A stretch of 64,000 bases of DNA. Origin: Nitratidesulfovibrio sp. SRB-5 (GTDB lineage: Bacteria > Desulfobacterota > Desulfovibrionia > Desulfovibrionales > Desulfovibrionaceae). Positions 51,684 to 61,222 of this stretch are shown piece by piece. Position numbers and translations under genes: made by a program. The stretch covers positions 225,615 to 289,614 of the forward strand of contig NZ_JAIOTY010000003.1 in NCBI RefSeq assembly GCF_019931275.1. Direction: 5' to 3'. Each line of letters opens with the position of its first letter. Position 1 is the first letter of the stretch. The notes under the pieces were generated by a model, which saw only the letters and a program-made list of their open reading frames with translations, was not told the origin of the DNA and made no database searches.

Positions 51684-53761
51684 TTCCGGGCATCTCCACT
51701 GGTCCGGGCATCTTCACTGGTCCGGGCATCCCCGCCGGGACGGCCCGGACTCGCATGGGCGTTCGTGCGGGCATCCGGCAGGGTGGCGGGAACCGTGGCG
51801 CCCTTCGCGCCGTTGTCCGGGTCGCGCGCCGCATCGGCGTTGCCACTGTCCCCGGCGTGATGCTCGCGGCGGCAGCGCCCTTCGTTGGACTGCTTGCAGG
51901 CGTCACACACCGCCCCCTTGAGGTAGCGGCGGTAGCACAGGGCCAGCGCATCGGTCAGGGTTTCCGCCATGTTGTCCGCGCCCAGTTGCGGCACAAGGCC
52001 GGACCGCTCGAACACCGCGCGCACGGCGGGCTTCACCCCGCTCAGCACCAGGGCCACCCCGCGCCGCTGGCACTTGCGCAGGAACTGCTGGAAGGCGTGC
52101 ACCCCGGTGGCGTCCACCCAGTGCACCTGGCGCAGGTGCAGGATCACCGCGCGGTGGCCGAAATCCTCGTATTCGTACAGCCGCTGCTCCAACTCGTCCA
52201 CGGCACCGAAGAACAGCGTGCCTTCAATGGAGTACACGGCCAGGTTGGGGCAGCACGGCCCGGCGGGCAGGCCCTGCAATTCCGGGCTGTCGCAGGTGTC
52301 CATGCGGGTCACCAGCGGGTGCGACACCTTGCGCAGGAACAGCACCAGCGAAAGCAGCACCCCCACGAACACGGCCTTTTCCAGGTCCAGCAACAGGGTG
52401 GCGGCAAAGGTGGCCAGCAGCACCGTGCGGTCGGCGCGGGTGGCCTTCAGCGCCAGGGCAATGCCGTGCTTGTCGACCATGCCCCAGGCGATGATCATCA
52501 GGATGCCCGCCAGCGCGGCAATGGGGATGTACGCGGCCAGCGGGGCCAGCAACAGCACCGCCAGCAGGGTGATCACCCCGGAAAGCGCCCCGGCGAAGCG
52601 GGTGCGCGCCCCGGCCACGAAATTGACGGCGCTGCGGGTGAACGAGCCGCTGCCCGGAATGCCCGAAAAGAACCCGGCGGCAATGTTGGCCAGCCCCTGG
52701 GCCACGAATTCGCGGCTGCCGTCCACCTGCTCGCCCCGCGCGCCCGCCAGGGTCTTGGCGATGGACAGCGCCTCCACCACGCCCAGCAGGGCAATGGCCA
52801 GGGCGGGCATGAACAGGTCGCGCATCACCTGCGCGTCGGGCGCGGGCGGCAGCGAAAAGGGCGGCAACCCGGCGGGGATGGCCCCCACCACCTTCACCCC
52901 GTGCGCGCCAAGGTCCAGCGCCCACGCGGCCACGCCCGATGCGGCCACGGCCAGGAACGCGGCGGGCAGGCGGCGGTGCACCCGCGCGATGCCCAACGCC
53001 ACGGCCATGGCGAACAGCCCCGTGCCCAGCGCCCACGGGTTGGTCTGGGGCAGGTGGCGCAGGGTGGACAGCACCAGTTCCACGAACGTGGGTGCGTTGC
53101 CGATGCTGACGCCCAGCAGGTTCTTGAGTTGCCCCACGGCAATGAGCACGGCGGCCCCGGCGGTAAAGCCCACCATCACCGAATGGGAGATGAAGTGCAC
53201 CAGTTCGCCCAGCCGGGCGAGGCCCATGAGCACCTGCAACAGCCCGGCCAGGATGGCCACGCCGAACACGTAGGCCATGCGCGTCTCTTCCGGCAGGGCG
53301 GACAGGGGCACGCCGTTGACCACGGTTTCGGCCATGGTGGCGAAGAGCAGCATGGCGATGGCGTTGGTGGGGCCCGCGACGAGGTAGCGCGATGCCCCCC
53401 ACAGCGCGGCCACGATCACCGGCACGATGGCCGCGTACAGCCCGTATTTGGGATGCACCCCGGCAATGACCGCATAGGCCATGGACTGCGGCAGGGCCAC
53501 CACGGCCACGGTCAGCGCGGCCAGCACGTCGGCCCGCAGCGCCTGCATGGAATAGCCGCGCAGGCTTTCCACGAAGGGCAGGGCGGCGCACAGCAGCTTG
53601 TCGCCAAGGCCGCGCGGGGGCACCGGGCAGGCCGCGCCGCCGGGTTGGGCGGGCGGGCCGGACCGGCCTGGCGGGACAGGGGAGCCGGAATCGCCCGCAC
53701 CTGCGGAGTTGCCGGTGGAGCGGGAAGTAGCTGATGTCTCTGGCGTTGGTGTGTCGGGCAT
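51680..53761 (-). CDS. SulP family anion transporter with STAS domain
   Basis: 693 residues. SLC26/SulP transporters move sulphate, bicarbonate or other anions through 14 membrane spans; the family signature ALPQSMAYAVIAGVHPKYGLYAAIVPVIV and AGPTNAIAMLL and IPGSGSFTRSAVNF are present. A STAS domain follows (LAVYSIEGTLFFGAVDELEQRL, VILHLRQVHWVDATGVHAFQQF). An Asp/Ala/Thr-rich repeat tail (DARTSEDARTSGDARK) comes after a Cys-rich segment (CDACKQSNEGRCRREHH). In a sulphate reducer a sulphate role is tempting but not shown. Start at 53761; its stop overlaps the next gene. Divergent from the flagellar operon. Confidence 0.93.
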   Translation of the reverse strand: MPDTPTPETSATSRSTGNSAGAGDSGSPVPPGRSGPPAQPGGAACPVPPRGLGDKLLCAALPFVESLRGYSMQALRADVLAALTVAVVALPQSMAYAVIAGVHPKYGLYAAIVPVIVAALWGASRYLVAGPTNAIAMLLFATMAETVVNGVPLSALPEETRMAYVFGVAILAGLLQVLMGLARLGELVHFISHSVMVGFTAGAAVLIAVGQLKNLLGVSIGNAPTFVELVLSTLRHLPQTNPWALGTGLFAMAVALGIARVHRRLPAAFLAVAASGVAAWALDLGAHGVKVVGAIPAGLPPFSLPPAPDAQVMRDLFMPALAIALLGVVEALSIAKTLAGARGEQVDGSREFVAQGLANIAAGFFSGIPGSGSFTRSAVNFVAGARTRFAGALSGVITLLAVLLLAPLAAYIPIAALAGILMIIAWGMVDKHGIALALKATRADRTVLLATFAATLLLDLEKAVFVGVLLSLVLFLRKVSHPLVTRMDTCDSPELQGLPAGPCCPNLAVYSIEGTLFFGAVDELEQRLYEYEDFGHRAVILHLRQVHWVDATGVHAFQQFLRKCQRRGVALVLSGVKPAVRAVFERSGLVPQLGADNMAETLTDALALCYRRYLKGAVCDACKQSNEGRCRREHHAGDSGNADAARDPDNGAKGATVPATLPDARTNAHASPGRPGGDARTSEDARTSGDARK

Positions 53762-54057
53762 GGTCTCACCGTAGGGCTTGGGGCACCCCGCCGGAACGCA
53801 TGGGGGTGCCGAGCATGCCCACAGGATGCCTTCGAAGGGTCCGTGTGTCCAGCACGGTTGCCGGAAACGGGGCGTGGCGCGGCGGGCCCGCCGCGACGGA
53901 TTTTTGGCCATGGCCCGCTTCCGGACCTTCCCGTGCCCGTGCCGTGGGCATCGCCGCGTTGCCCGCCAGCCCCTTCCGCAACCGCCGGGGCCTTGCGGCC
54001 CAAGGCGGCTGCCCGTCAGGCCCGGCTGCATGGCCCGCATCTTGCTGTGCCGCGCGC

Positions 54058-54852
54058 ATGGATATCTTCGCCTTCGACGTCGCCTCCATGCTCAGCTTCC
54101 TGCTCACCTTCATGCGGGTGAGCCTGGTGCTGTTCCTGCTGCCCTTCTTCGGGGGCGAGGCGGCGCCCACGCAGGTCAAGGCGGCGTTGTGCCTGGTGTT
54201 CACCCTGGCGCTGTGGCCGCACGTGTCCCTGCCGGGCGGGCAGATGCCCACGCACCCCTTTTCGCTCATCGTGCTGCTGGCGGGCGAGCTGATCATGGGC
54301 CTGATGCTGGGCATGACCGTGCATTTCCTGTTCGCGGGCATCCAGACCGGCGGCCAGCTGCTGGCCACCCAGATGGGCTTCACCATGATTACCCTGGCCG
54401 ACCCGCTGACGGGGGCCAACGTCAGCATCACCTCGCATTTCCTGTACATGGTGGCCATGCTCAGCTTTCTGGTGCTGGACGGGCACCTGTACATGCTGCG
54501 GGCCTTCGTGCGCACCTTCGAACTGGTGCCCGCCGGGGGCCTGCTGCTTACACCCATGCTGGTGAAGGAAGTCCTGGCCCTGTCCGGCTCCATGTTCGTG
54601 CTGGCCGTCAAGATCGCCGCGCCGGTGCTGGTTTCGCTGTTTCTGGTGGAGCTGGCGCTGGCGCTCATGGCCCGCGCCGCCCCGCAGATGAACCTGCTGA
54701 TGATCGGCTTTCCGCTCAAGATCGCCGTGGGCTTCTTCTTCATCGGCATGCTGTTCACCATCATGGCCGACAAGATCCGCGAATTCATCGTGGGCATGGA
54801 CCCCATGATGATGCACCTGTTGCAGGCCGCCAGCCCCCTGCTGAACCGCTGA
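54058..54852 (+). CDS. fliR: Flagellar export apparatus protein FliR
   Basis: 264 residues. Six hydrophobic segments and the FliR order: FMRVSLVLFLLPFFGGEAAPTQVKAALCLVFTL, GELIMGLMLGMTVHFLFAGIQTGGQLLATQMGF, ending KIREFIVGMD. It is part of the inner-membrane gate of the flagellar type III secretion system. The partners fliP and fliQ are not directly upstream, where they are often found; SulP is divergent instead. Start at the ATG at 54058. First gene of the flagellar operon here. Confidence 0.94.
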   Translation: MDIFAFDVASMLSFLLTFMRVSLVLFLLPFFGGEAAPTQVKAALCLVFTLALWPHVSLPGGQMPTHPFSLIVLLAGELIMGLMLGMTVHFLFAGIQTGGQLLATQMGFTMITLADPLTGANVSITSHFLYMVAMLSFLVLDGHLYMLRAFVRTFELVPAGGLLLTPMLVKEVLALSGSMFVLAVKIAAPVLVSLFLVELALALMARAAPQMNLLMIGFPLKIAVGFFFIGMLFTIMADKIREFIVGMDPMMMHLLQAASPLLNR

Positions 54853-54932
54853 GCCTCTGAACCGTTGACCGGGCGCCGCGCCACCCCCGCACGCAGGGAA
54901 GGGCGCGGACGGAACCCTGACGGAGGGCTGCC

Positions 54933-56003
54933 ATGGCGCAGCGCGATCCGAGCAAGACCGAAAAAGCGACGCCAAAACGTCGCAACAAGGCCCGAAACAA
55001 GGGCAACGTACCGAAATCGCAAGAGCTCACCAAGGCCCTGACCATTCTGGCGGGCTCGGTGGGCCTTTTGTCCTACATCGACTTCCTGGCCAAGGACATG
55101 CAGACCCTGTTCCGGCATTTCCTGGGCAACGCCTTCGGGTTCGTCCCCAACCAGCAGAACATCATCAAGCTGCTCATGTGGCTGGCCGGAGAACTGGCGG
55201 CCATGCTGCTGCCCATCATGCTGTTCATCGGGTTCACGGCGTGGCTGGTGCTGCGGTTGCAGGTGGGCAAGCTGTGGACCACCGAGGTCTTCAAGTTCAA
55301 CTGGTCGCGCTTCAACATTCTTGCGGCGCTGAAGCGCATGTTCGTTTCTCCCGAAACGTTCATGCGTCTGGGCAAGAGCCTGTTGCAGGCCCTGTTCATC
55401 GGTGTTGCGCCGTACCTCATCATCCGGCGCGAGATGCACAACTTTCTGCCCCTGTACTACGCCGATGCCCAGGGGGTCAGCGCGTACATGCTGAAAACGG
55501 GATGGGACATGGTGCGCTACGCCCTGGTGCCCATGTTCATCATAGCCATTGCGGACTTCTGGTATACCCGCTGGAGCTATGAGGAAAACCTGAAGATGAC
55601 CAAGGACGAAACCAAGGACGAGCGCAAGCAGGCCGAGGGCGACCCGGTGGTGCGCGCCCAGCAGCGCCGCAAGATGATGCAGATGATGGCCAAGCGCATG
55701 TTGCAGGACGTGCCCAAGGCCGACGTGGTCATCACCAACCCCACCCACTTCGCCATCGCCCTGCGCTACGACGCCACCGAGGCCCCGGCGCCCATCGTGC
55801 TGGCCAAGGGCGCGGACAACCTGGCCCAGAAGATCAAGGAAGTGGCCCGCGAGCACGGCGTGCCCATCCGCGAGAACAAGCCGCTGGCACAGGCTTTGTA
55901 TAAAGCGGTGGAAGTCGGCGACATGATTCCCGCCGAACTGTTCCAGGCCGTGGCCACCGTGCTGGCCAGCCTGTGGAAATTCAAGGCGGGGCGCGCATCG
56001 TAG
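54933..56003 (+). CDS. flhB: Flagellar export switch protein FlhB
   Basis: 356 residues. Basic N-terminus (DPSKTEKATPKRRNKARNKGNVPKSQEL), four membrane segments, and the cytoplasmic domain with the self-cleavage motif NPTH at 269-272 (VVITNPTHFAIALRYD), which switches export from rod/hook to filament. The C-terminal domain ends VEVGDMIPAELFQAVATVLASLWKFK. Downstream of fliR by 80 bases, 56 bases before flhA. Confidence 0.97.
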   Translation: MAQRDPSKTEKATPKRRNKARNKGNVPKSQELTKALTILAGSVGLLSYIDFLAKDMQTLFRHFLGNAFGFVPNQQNIIKLLMWLAGELAAMLLPIMLFIGFTAWLVLRLQVGKLWTTEVFKFNWSRFNILAALKRMFVSPETFMRLGKSLLQALFIGVAPYLIIRREMHNFLPLYYADAQGVSAYMLKTGWDMVRYALVPMFIIAIADFWYTRWSYEENLKMTKDETKDERKQAEGDPVVRAQQRRKMMQMMAKRMLQDVPKADVVITNPTHFAIALRYDATEAPAPIVLAKGADNLAQKIKEVAREHGVPIRENKPLAQALYKAVEVGDMIPAELFQAVATVLASLWKFKAGRAS

Positions 56004-56059
56004 CCCCCGCGCAGCGAACCTGAAGCGAAACCCGGATAACTCCGGAAGGTGTCAAGAAC

Positions 56060-58171
56060 ATGGCTGCCAAACCAGGATACGCCCCCAAGATCGACTACCA
56101 GCGCTTCGCCAAGCAGGGCGACCTGCTGCTGGCGGGCGGTGTCGTCACGATCCTGTTCGTGATGCTGGTGCCGCTGCCCACGTTCTTCCTGGACATGCTG
56201 CTCTCGCTCAGCATCTCGCTTTCGCTGGTGATCCTGGTCACCTCCATGTTCATGCTTTCGCCGCTGGAATTTTCCATCTTCCCTTCCCTGCTGCTGGTCA
56301 CCACCCTGCTGCGCCTCGCGCTCAACGTGGCCTCCACCCGCCTCATCCTGCTGCACGGCGACGAAGGCACCGACGCGGCGGGCCAGGTCATCCAGGCCTT
56401 CGGCGAATTCGTGGTGGGCGGCAACTACGTCATCGGCGCGGTCATCTTCATGATCCTGTTCATCCTGAACAAGATCGTCATCACCGCGGGCACCACGCGC
56501 ATCGCCGAAGTGGCCGCGCGCTTCACCCTGGACGCCATGCCCGGCAAGCAGATGGCCATCGAGGCCGACCTGAACGCCGGGCTCATCGACGAGGAAGAAG
56601 CCACCGCACGCCGCACCAACATCCGCAAGGAAGCCGACTTCTACGGCGCCATGGACGGTGCGGGCAAGTTCGTGCAGGGGGACGTGAACGCGGGCATGTT
56701 CATCACCATCATCAACGTGGTGGGCGGCATCCTGCTTGGCGTGTTCCAGAAGGACATGGAGTGGCGCGACGCGCTGACCACCTACACCCTGCTGACCATC
56801 GGCGACGGCCTGGTGGCCACCATTCCCTCCATCATCGTCTCCACGGCGGCGGGCCTCATCGTGTCGCGCGCGGCAGCGGAAGCGAAGATGGGCGAGGAAT
56901 TCGTGGGCCAGCTGTCGTACAACTCGCGCGCGCTCAAGCTGGTGTCCGGCGTGCTGGTGCTGTTCGCCCTGGTGCCCGGCCTGCCCACGCTGCCCTTCCT
57001 TACCTTTGGCGCGGGCCTGTACGGCGTGTCGCGCCTGGTGAGCGAAAAGCAGGACGCGGAGGCCGCCGCCGAAGCCAAGGGAGGCAAGGGCGCCAAGGGC
57101 AAGAAGAAGGGCGATTCGCTGGATACGCCGGAAGAAGTGCAGTCCCTGCTGCCCCTCGACACCCTGGAGCTGGAAGTGGGCTACGGCCTGATTCCCCTGG
57201 TGGACGAGGACCAGAACGGCAACCTGCTGTCGCGCATCCGCTCCATCCGCCGCCAGTTCGCCCTGGACATGGGCGTGGTGGTGCCCTCGCTGCACCTGCG
57301 CGACAACCTGCAACTGAAGCCCGGCCAGTACTGCGTGCTGGTAAAGGGCAATCAGGTGGCCTCGGCGGAAATCCTGGTGGACCACTACCTGGCCATGGAC
57401 CCGGGCAACGCCAAGCACCGCATCCGGGGCATCGAAACGCGCGAACCGGCCTTCAACCTGCCCGCGCTGTGGATACCCGAATCGCAGAAGGAAGAAGCCA
57501 TGCTGGCGGGCTACACCGTGGTCGACCCGTCCACGGTCATCGCCACCCACCTCACCGAGGTGTTCAAGCGCCATCTGGGCGACTTCCTGGGCCGCCAGGA
57601 AGTGCAGGGCCTGCTGGACAACCTGGCCAAGCACGCCCCCAAGGCCGTGGAAGAGCTGGTGCCCGGCATCCTGCCCCTGGGCACGGTGCAGAAGGTGCTG
57701 CAGAACCTGGTGCGCGAAAACGTTTCCATCCGCGATCTGCTGACCATCGCGGAAACCCTGGCCGACTACGGCCCGGCGGTGAAGAACGCCGACACCCTGA
57801 CCGAATACGTGCGCGAACGCCTGGCCCGCGCCATCGTCAAGCAGTACATGGACAGCGAGGGCGGCCTGCCCATCGTCACACTGGACCAGGCCGTGGAAAA
57901 GACCGTGCAGGAAGCCATCCGCCAGACCGACGGCGGCAACTACCTGGCGCTCAACCCCGGCATTGCCCAGCGGCTCATCCAGCGGGTGAACAACGCGGTG
58001 GAGCGCGCCGTGAACACCGACGGGCAGCCGGTCATCCTGGCCTCGCCCGTGGCCCGGCCTCATCTGGCCCAGCTGCTGATGCGCTTTCTTCCCAACGTTC
58101 CCGTCATTTCGCAGGCCGAGATTCCTTCGGACATCCGGTTGCAGGCAGTGGGCAGCGTGGCCTTTGACTAG
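56060..58171 (+). CDS. flhA: Flagellar export protein FlhA
   Basis: 703 residues. The N-terminal eight-span membrane part contains the FHIPEP-family loop FTLDAMPGKQMAIEADLNAGLIDEEEATARR and GAMDGAGKFVQGD; the C-terminal cytoplasmic domain (from EEVQSLLPLDTLELEVGYGLIPLVD) forms the nonameric ring. A Lys/Gly-rich linker (KGGKGAKGKKKGDSLD) separates them. Central export gate component. Its end is followed 69 bases later by flhF. Confidence 0.98.
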   Translation: MAAKPGYAPKIDYQRFAKQGDLLLAGGVVTILFVMLVPLPTFFLDMLLSLSISLSLVILVTSMFMLSPLEFSIFPSLLLVTTLLRLALNVASTRLILLHGDEGTDAAGQVIQAFGEFVVGGNYVIGAVIFMILFILNKIVITAGTTRIAEVAARFTLDAMPGKQMAIEADLNAGLIDEEEATARRTNIRKEADFYGAMDGAGKFVQGDVNAGMFITIINVVGGILLGVFQKDMEWRDALTTYTLLTIGDGLVATIPSIIVSTAAGLIVSRAAAEAKMGEEFVGQLSYNSRALKLVSGVLVLFALVPGLPTLPFLTFGAGLYGVSRLVSEKQDAEAAAEAKGGKGAKGKKKGDSLDTPEEVQSLLPLDTLELEVGYGLIPLVDEDQNGNLLSRIRSIRRQFALDMGVVVPSLHLRDNLQLKPGQYCVLVKGNQVASAEILVDHYLAMDPGNAKHRIRGIETREPAFNLPALWIPESQKEEAMLAGYTVVDPSTVIATHLTEVFKRHLGDFLGRQEVQGLLDNLAKHAPKAVEELVPGILPLGTVQKVLQNLVRENVSIRDLLTIAETLADYGPAVKNADTLTEYVRERLARAIVKQYMDSEGGLPIVTLDQAVEKTVQEAIRQTDGGNYLALNPGIAQRLIQRVNNAVERAVNTDGQPVILASPVARPHLAQLLMRFLPNVPVISQAEIPSDIRLQAVGSVAFD

Positions 58172-58240
58172 GTGGGCGGTGCCGTCAGCACCGAGAGCAT
58201 TTTTCTGCAACGGTTACAACTTCAAGGTCGAAATGCTCTG

Positions 58241-59521
58241 ATGCAGATCAAGACGTACACAGGCCGGAACGCGACGGCGGTGCTGGCGAAGATCAAGGCC
58301 GAACTCGGCCCGGACGCGGTGATCCTGTCCTCGCGCGAATGCCGCGAGGGGGGCCGCACGTGGCACGAGATGAGCGTGGGCATCGAGCATGCGGCGGCGC
58401 CCGGCGTGGCCTCCGCGTCCGGCGCAATTGGCACGACTGGCGCGTCTGGCGGCCCTGGCGGTCCCGTCCCCCCCGGCTGGGAGGAATGGCACCGCGAATG
58501 GAGCCAGATGAAGGAGCACCTGTTCGCGCTGATGAAACCCGCCCTGCGCATGGAAGACCTTACCCCCCGCCAGCGCGTGGCCCTGGAATACCTGACGCGC
58601 GAAGGCGTGGACGACGGCGTGGCCATGACCCTGCATCGCAGGCTGGCGGCGGATTCCGGCGCCTCGGTGCTGGAAGCCCTGGCCGACATCGTGCCCGTGC
58701 GCGGCTGGGGCCTTGCGGCATGGCCGCAACGTGCCCACGTGTTCGCCGGGCCGTTCGGCGCGGGCAAGACCACGGCCATGCTGCGCATGGCGCTGACCCT
58801 GCGCCGTGAAAAGCCGGATCTGAAGATCGTGCTGGTCAACGCCGATTGCGGGCGCGGCCATGGCCGCCTGTTGCTGAAGCACTACGCCGAACTTTCCAGC
58901 CTTGTGTACCGCGAGGCCTCCACCGCCGCCGAATTCGCGGCCATCCTGCGCGAATGCCCGGATGCGGGCCGCATTCTGGTGGACCTGCCCGGCGTTGCGC
59001 GCGACGGCAGCCTGGCCCGCCAACTGGCGATCCTGGGCCTGTCGGGCGCGGGAGCGGGCAACGGCGTTGCCGTGCACCTGGTGCTGCCGCCGCACCACGG
59101 CCCGGCCCAGATGACCGCGCTGCTGGCGCGCTACGCCTTCGAGGGGACGGGCAGCCTTGTCTGGACGAAGCTGGACGAAGCCTGTACCTTCGGGGCATTG
59201 GTGAACGTGGCGGCGGCGTGCGGTCTGCCCGTGTCGGCCCTTTCCTACGGCCCCGGCATGCGCAATTCGCTGGTTGCCGCAAGCGATGCGGCGTTGTGGC
59301 GCCTGCTGTTCAAGCGGCAACTGCCCGGCGAGGCTCCGACGCAGGCCGAGCCCCGGCCCGCGGCCAGGGTGGCGGCCCAAACCGGAGCCCAAACCGGGGT
59401 CCAGACCGGCGGCCAGGCTGTCGGCCAGACGGGCATCAGGCCCGGCGGTCTCCGGTCGGAAGGAATCCGGCCTGACGGAATTTCGGCGGACATCCGGTCC
59501 TCTGTCGGCGCAAGGCCCTGA
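58241..59521 (+). CDS. flhF: Flagellar biosynthesis SRP-type GTPase FlhF
   Basis: 426 residues. N-terminal B-like region (MQIKTYTGRNATAVLAKIKAELGPDAVILSSRE) then an SRP-family NG domain: G1 AGPFGAGKTTAML, G3 region VDLPGVARDG, G4 TKLDEACTFG. FlhF places flagella at the pole with FlhG. The N-terminal part contains a Gly/Ser/Ala insert, and the C-terminal 60 residues are a Gln/Thr/Gly repeat tail (AQTGAQTGVQTGGQAVGQTG) beyond the normal fold. Start chosen at the ATG at 58241, the classic FlhF N-terminus; the ribosome site is weak. Confidence 0.93.
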   Translation: MQIKTYTGRNATAVLAKIKAELGPDAVILSSRECREGGRTWHEMSVGIEHAAAPGVASASGAIGTTGASGGPGGPVPPGWEEWHREWSQMKEHLFALMKPALRMEDLTPRQRVALEYLTREGVDDGVAMTLHRRLAADSGASVLEALADIVPVRGWGLAAWPQRAHVFAGPFGAGKTTAMLRMALTLRREKPDLKIVLVNADCGRGHGRLLLKHYAELSSLVYREASTAAEFAAILRECPDAGRILVDLPGVARDGSLARQLAILGLSGAGAGNGVAVHLVLPPHHGPAQMTALLARYAFEGTGSLVWTKLDEACTFGALVNVAAACGLPVSALSYGPGMRNSLVAASDAALWRLLFKRQLPGEAPTQAEPRPAARVAAQTGAQTGVQTGGQAVGQTGIRPGGLRSEGIRPDGISADIRSSVGARP

Positions 59522-59625
59522 ACCATGGTCCCGGTGCCGACGGCATACCCGGCGGCACACGGCATCCACGGGCGACCGCGCCAGGCGCGCCCGGCACCGC
59601 ACGCACCCACTGGAGCTTGCATCGA

Positions 59626-60441
59626 ATGAGCCCCGATCTTCCCCTGGTATTCTCCGTCACCTCCGGCAAGGGTGGCGTCGGCAAGACCAACATCGCCGCC
59701 AACCTGGCCTGCTGCCTTGCGCAGGAAGGCAAGCGCGTGGTCCTGCTGGACGCGGACCTCGGCCTTGCCAACGTGGATGTGGTGCTGGGCATGACCCCGC
59801 AACTGAACCTGTTCCACCTGTTCCACGAAGGCGTCGACCTTTCCGAGATACTCTGCGAAACGCCCTACGGCTTCCGCATCCTGCCCGCCTCGTCCGGCAT
59901 GAGCGAAATGCTGTCGCTTTCCACCGGCCAGAAGCTGGAACTGCTGGAGGCCATGGACGCGCTGGAAGGCGCGGTGGACTACCTTATCGTGGACACCGGC
60001 GCGGGCATCAACGACAACGTGCTGTATTTCAACCTGGCGGTTCAGGAGCGGCTGGTGGTGCTCACCCCCGAGCCCACGTCGCTCACCGACGCCTACGCCC
60101 TGATCAAGGTGATGAAGCTCAACCACGGGGTGGAGCATTTCAAGGTGCTGGTGAACATGGTGCCCGACGCGCAGACCGCGCGCGACATGTTCACCCGGCT
60201 GTACAAGGCCTGCGACCATTTTCTTTCCGGCGTGTCGCTGGACCTGGCGGGCTTTGTCCCGCGCGACCCGGCGGTGCGCAAGGCAGTGGTGAACCAGCGA
60301 CCCTTCTGCGTCATGGCGCCGGACAGTCCGGCCTGCGCGGCGGTGCGCGAGGTGGCCCGGACGGTACAAACGTGGGACGTGGCGGCGAGCCTCGATGGAA
60401 ACATCAAGTTCTTCTGGAAAAAGCTCCTCTTCCGGCACTAA
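59626..60441 (+). CDS. flhG: MinD-like ATPase FlhG (FleN), flagellar number regulator
   Basis: 271 residues. Deviant Walker A SGKGGVGKTNIAANLAC, then LLDADLGLANVDVVLG and LIVDTGAGINDNVLYF, as in FlhG/YlxH. It limits flagellar number and stimulates FlhF GTPase. The ATG at 59626 has GGAG ten bases upstream; an in-frame TTG at 59617 is the alternative. The final 47 bases overlap the fliA start. The C-terminus (GNIKFFWKKLLFRH) looks amphipathic and could contact the membrane. Confidence 0.94.
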   Translation: MSPDLPLVFSVTSGKGGVGKTNIAANLACCLAQEGKRVVLLDADLGLANVDVVLGMTPQLNLFHLFHEGVDLSEILCETPYGFRILPASSGMSEMLSLSTGQKLELLEAMDALEGAVDYLIVDTGAGINDNVLYFNLAVQERLVVLTPEPTSLTDAYALIKVMKLNHGVEHFKVLVNMVPDAQTARDMFTRLYKACDHFLSGVSLDLAGFVPRDPAVRKAVVNQRPFCVMAPDSPACAAVREVARTVQTWDVAASLDGNIKFFWKKLLFRH

Positions 60442-61192
60442 CCCCTGGGACGCGCTGGAATCGGGAGCCGTCGCCTGGGGCGACTTCCCGCGCGGCGACC
60501 AGGAACGGATAGTCCGGCACTACGCGCCCAAGGTGCGGTTTCTGGCCTTGCGCCTGAAGGCCAAGCTGCCCCGCAACGTGGAGCTGAACGAACTGATCAG
60601 CGCGGGCACCCTGGGCCTCATGGAGGCGCTGGGCAAGTTCCGTCCGCAGCTTGGCATCCGCTTCGAGACGTATGCCGAAAGCCGCATCCGGGGCGCCATG
60701 CTGGACGAGTTGCGACGGCTGGACTGGTTTCCGCGCAGCCTGCGGCAACGGGTGCGGCAACTGGACGAGGCAATCCAACGCATCGAGCATGAAAAGGGAC
60801 GCCACCCCACCGAGGCGGAATTGCAGGACGCCACGGGACTGGACCAGAAGGATGTACGGCTGGGGCTGGAGGCGTTGCAGAACCAGTTGTGTCTCTCGCT
60901 CGACGCCATACAGGACTCGCTGGCCCCCGATGCGGGCGTGCAGGGAGAGGGTGAACCGTTCCAGACCACGGCAACGCAGGAGCTCATAGAGCGGGTGGCG
61001 GGGCTGATAGACGAATTGACACCCCGAGAGAAGCTGGTATTGTCATTGTATTATAGCGACGAGCTGAACATGCGCGAAACAGCCGAGGTCATGGGCATCA
61101 CCGAGGGGCGCGTCTCGCAACTGCACTCCCAGGCGCTCAACAGGCTGCGCAAGGAATTCAGGAACCACTACGGAGAACACGGCACCGTCTGA
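60395..61192 (+). CDS. fliA: RNA polymerase sigma factor FliA (sigma-28)
   Basis: 265 residues. Region 2 (IVRHYAPKVRFLALRLKAKLPRNVELNELISAGTLGLMEALGKF, IRFETYAESRIRGAMLDELRRLDWFPRSLR) and region 4 (LTPREKLVLSLYYSDELNMRETAEVMGITEGRVSQLHSQALNRLRKEF) are those of sigma-28, which transcribes late flagellar and chemotaxis genes. The N-terminal 17 residues (METSSSSGKSSSSGTNP) are encoded in the region overlapping flhG and show no fold. Co-expression with flhF-flhG links polar placement to the late gene programme. Confidence 0.96.
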   Translation: METSSSSGKSSSSGTNPWDALESGAVAWGDFPRGDQERIVRHYAPKVRFLALRLKAKLPRNVELNELISAGTLGLMEALGKFRPQLGIRFETYAESRIRGAMLDELRRLDWFPRSLRQRVRQLDEAIQRIEHEKGRHPTEAELQDATGLDQKDVRLGLEALQNQLCLSLDAIQDSLAPDAGVQGEGEPFQTTATQELIERVAGLIDELTPREKLVLSLYYSDELNMRETAEVMGITEGRVSQLHSQALNRLRKEFRNHYGEHGTV

Positions 61193-61222
61193 TTGCGGCG
61201 TCCGTTGGCCAGGAGTACGCAA

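Noticed and set aside
55766..58210. Minus-strand open frame of about 814 codons
   Set aside because: Antisense of flhA with His/Gln/Val-rich shadow composition; flhA is unmistakable on the other strand.
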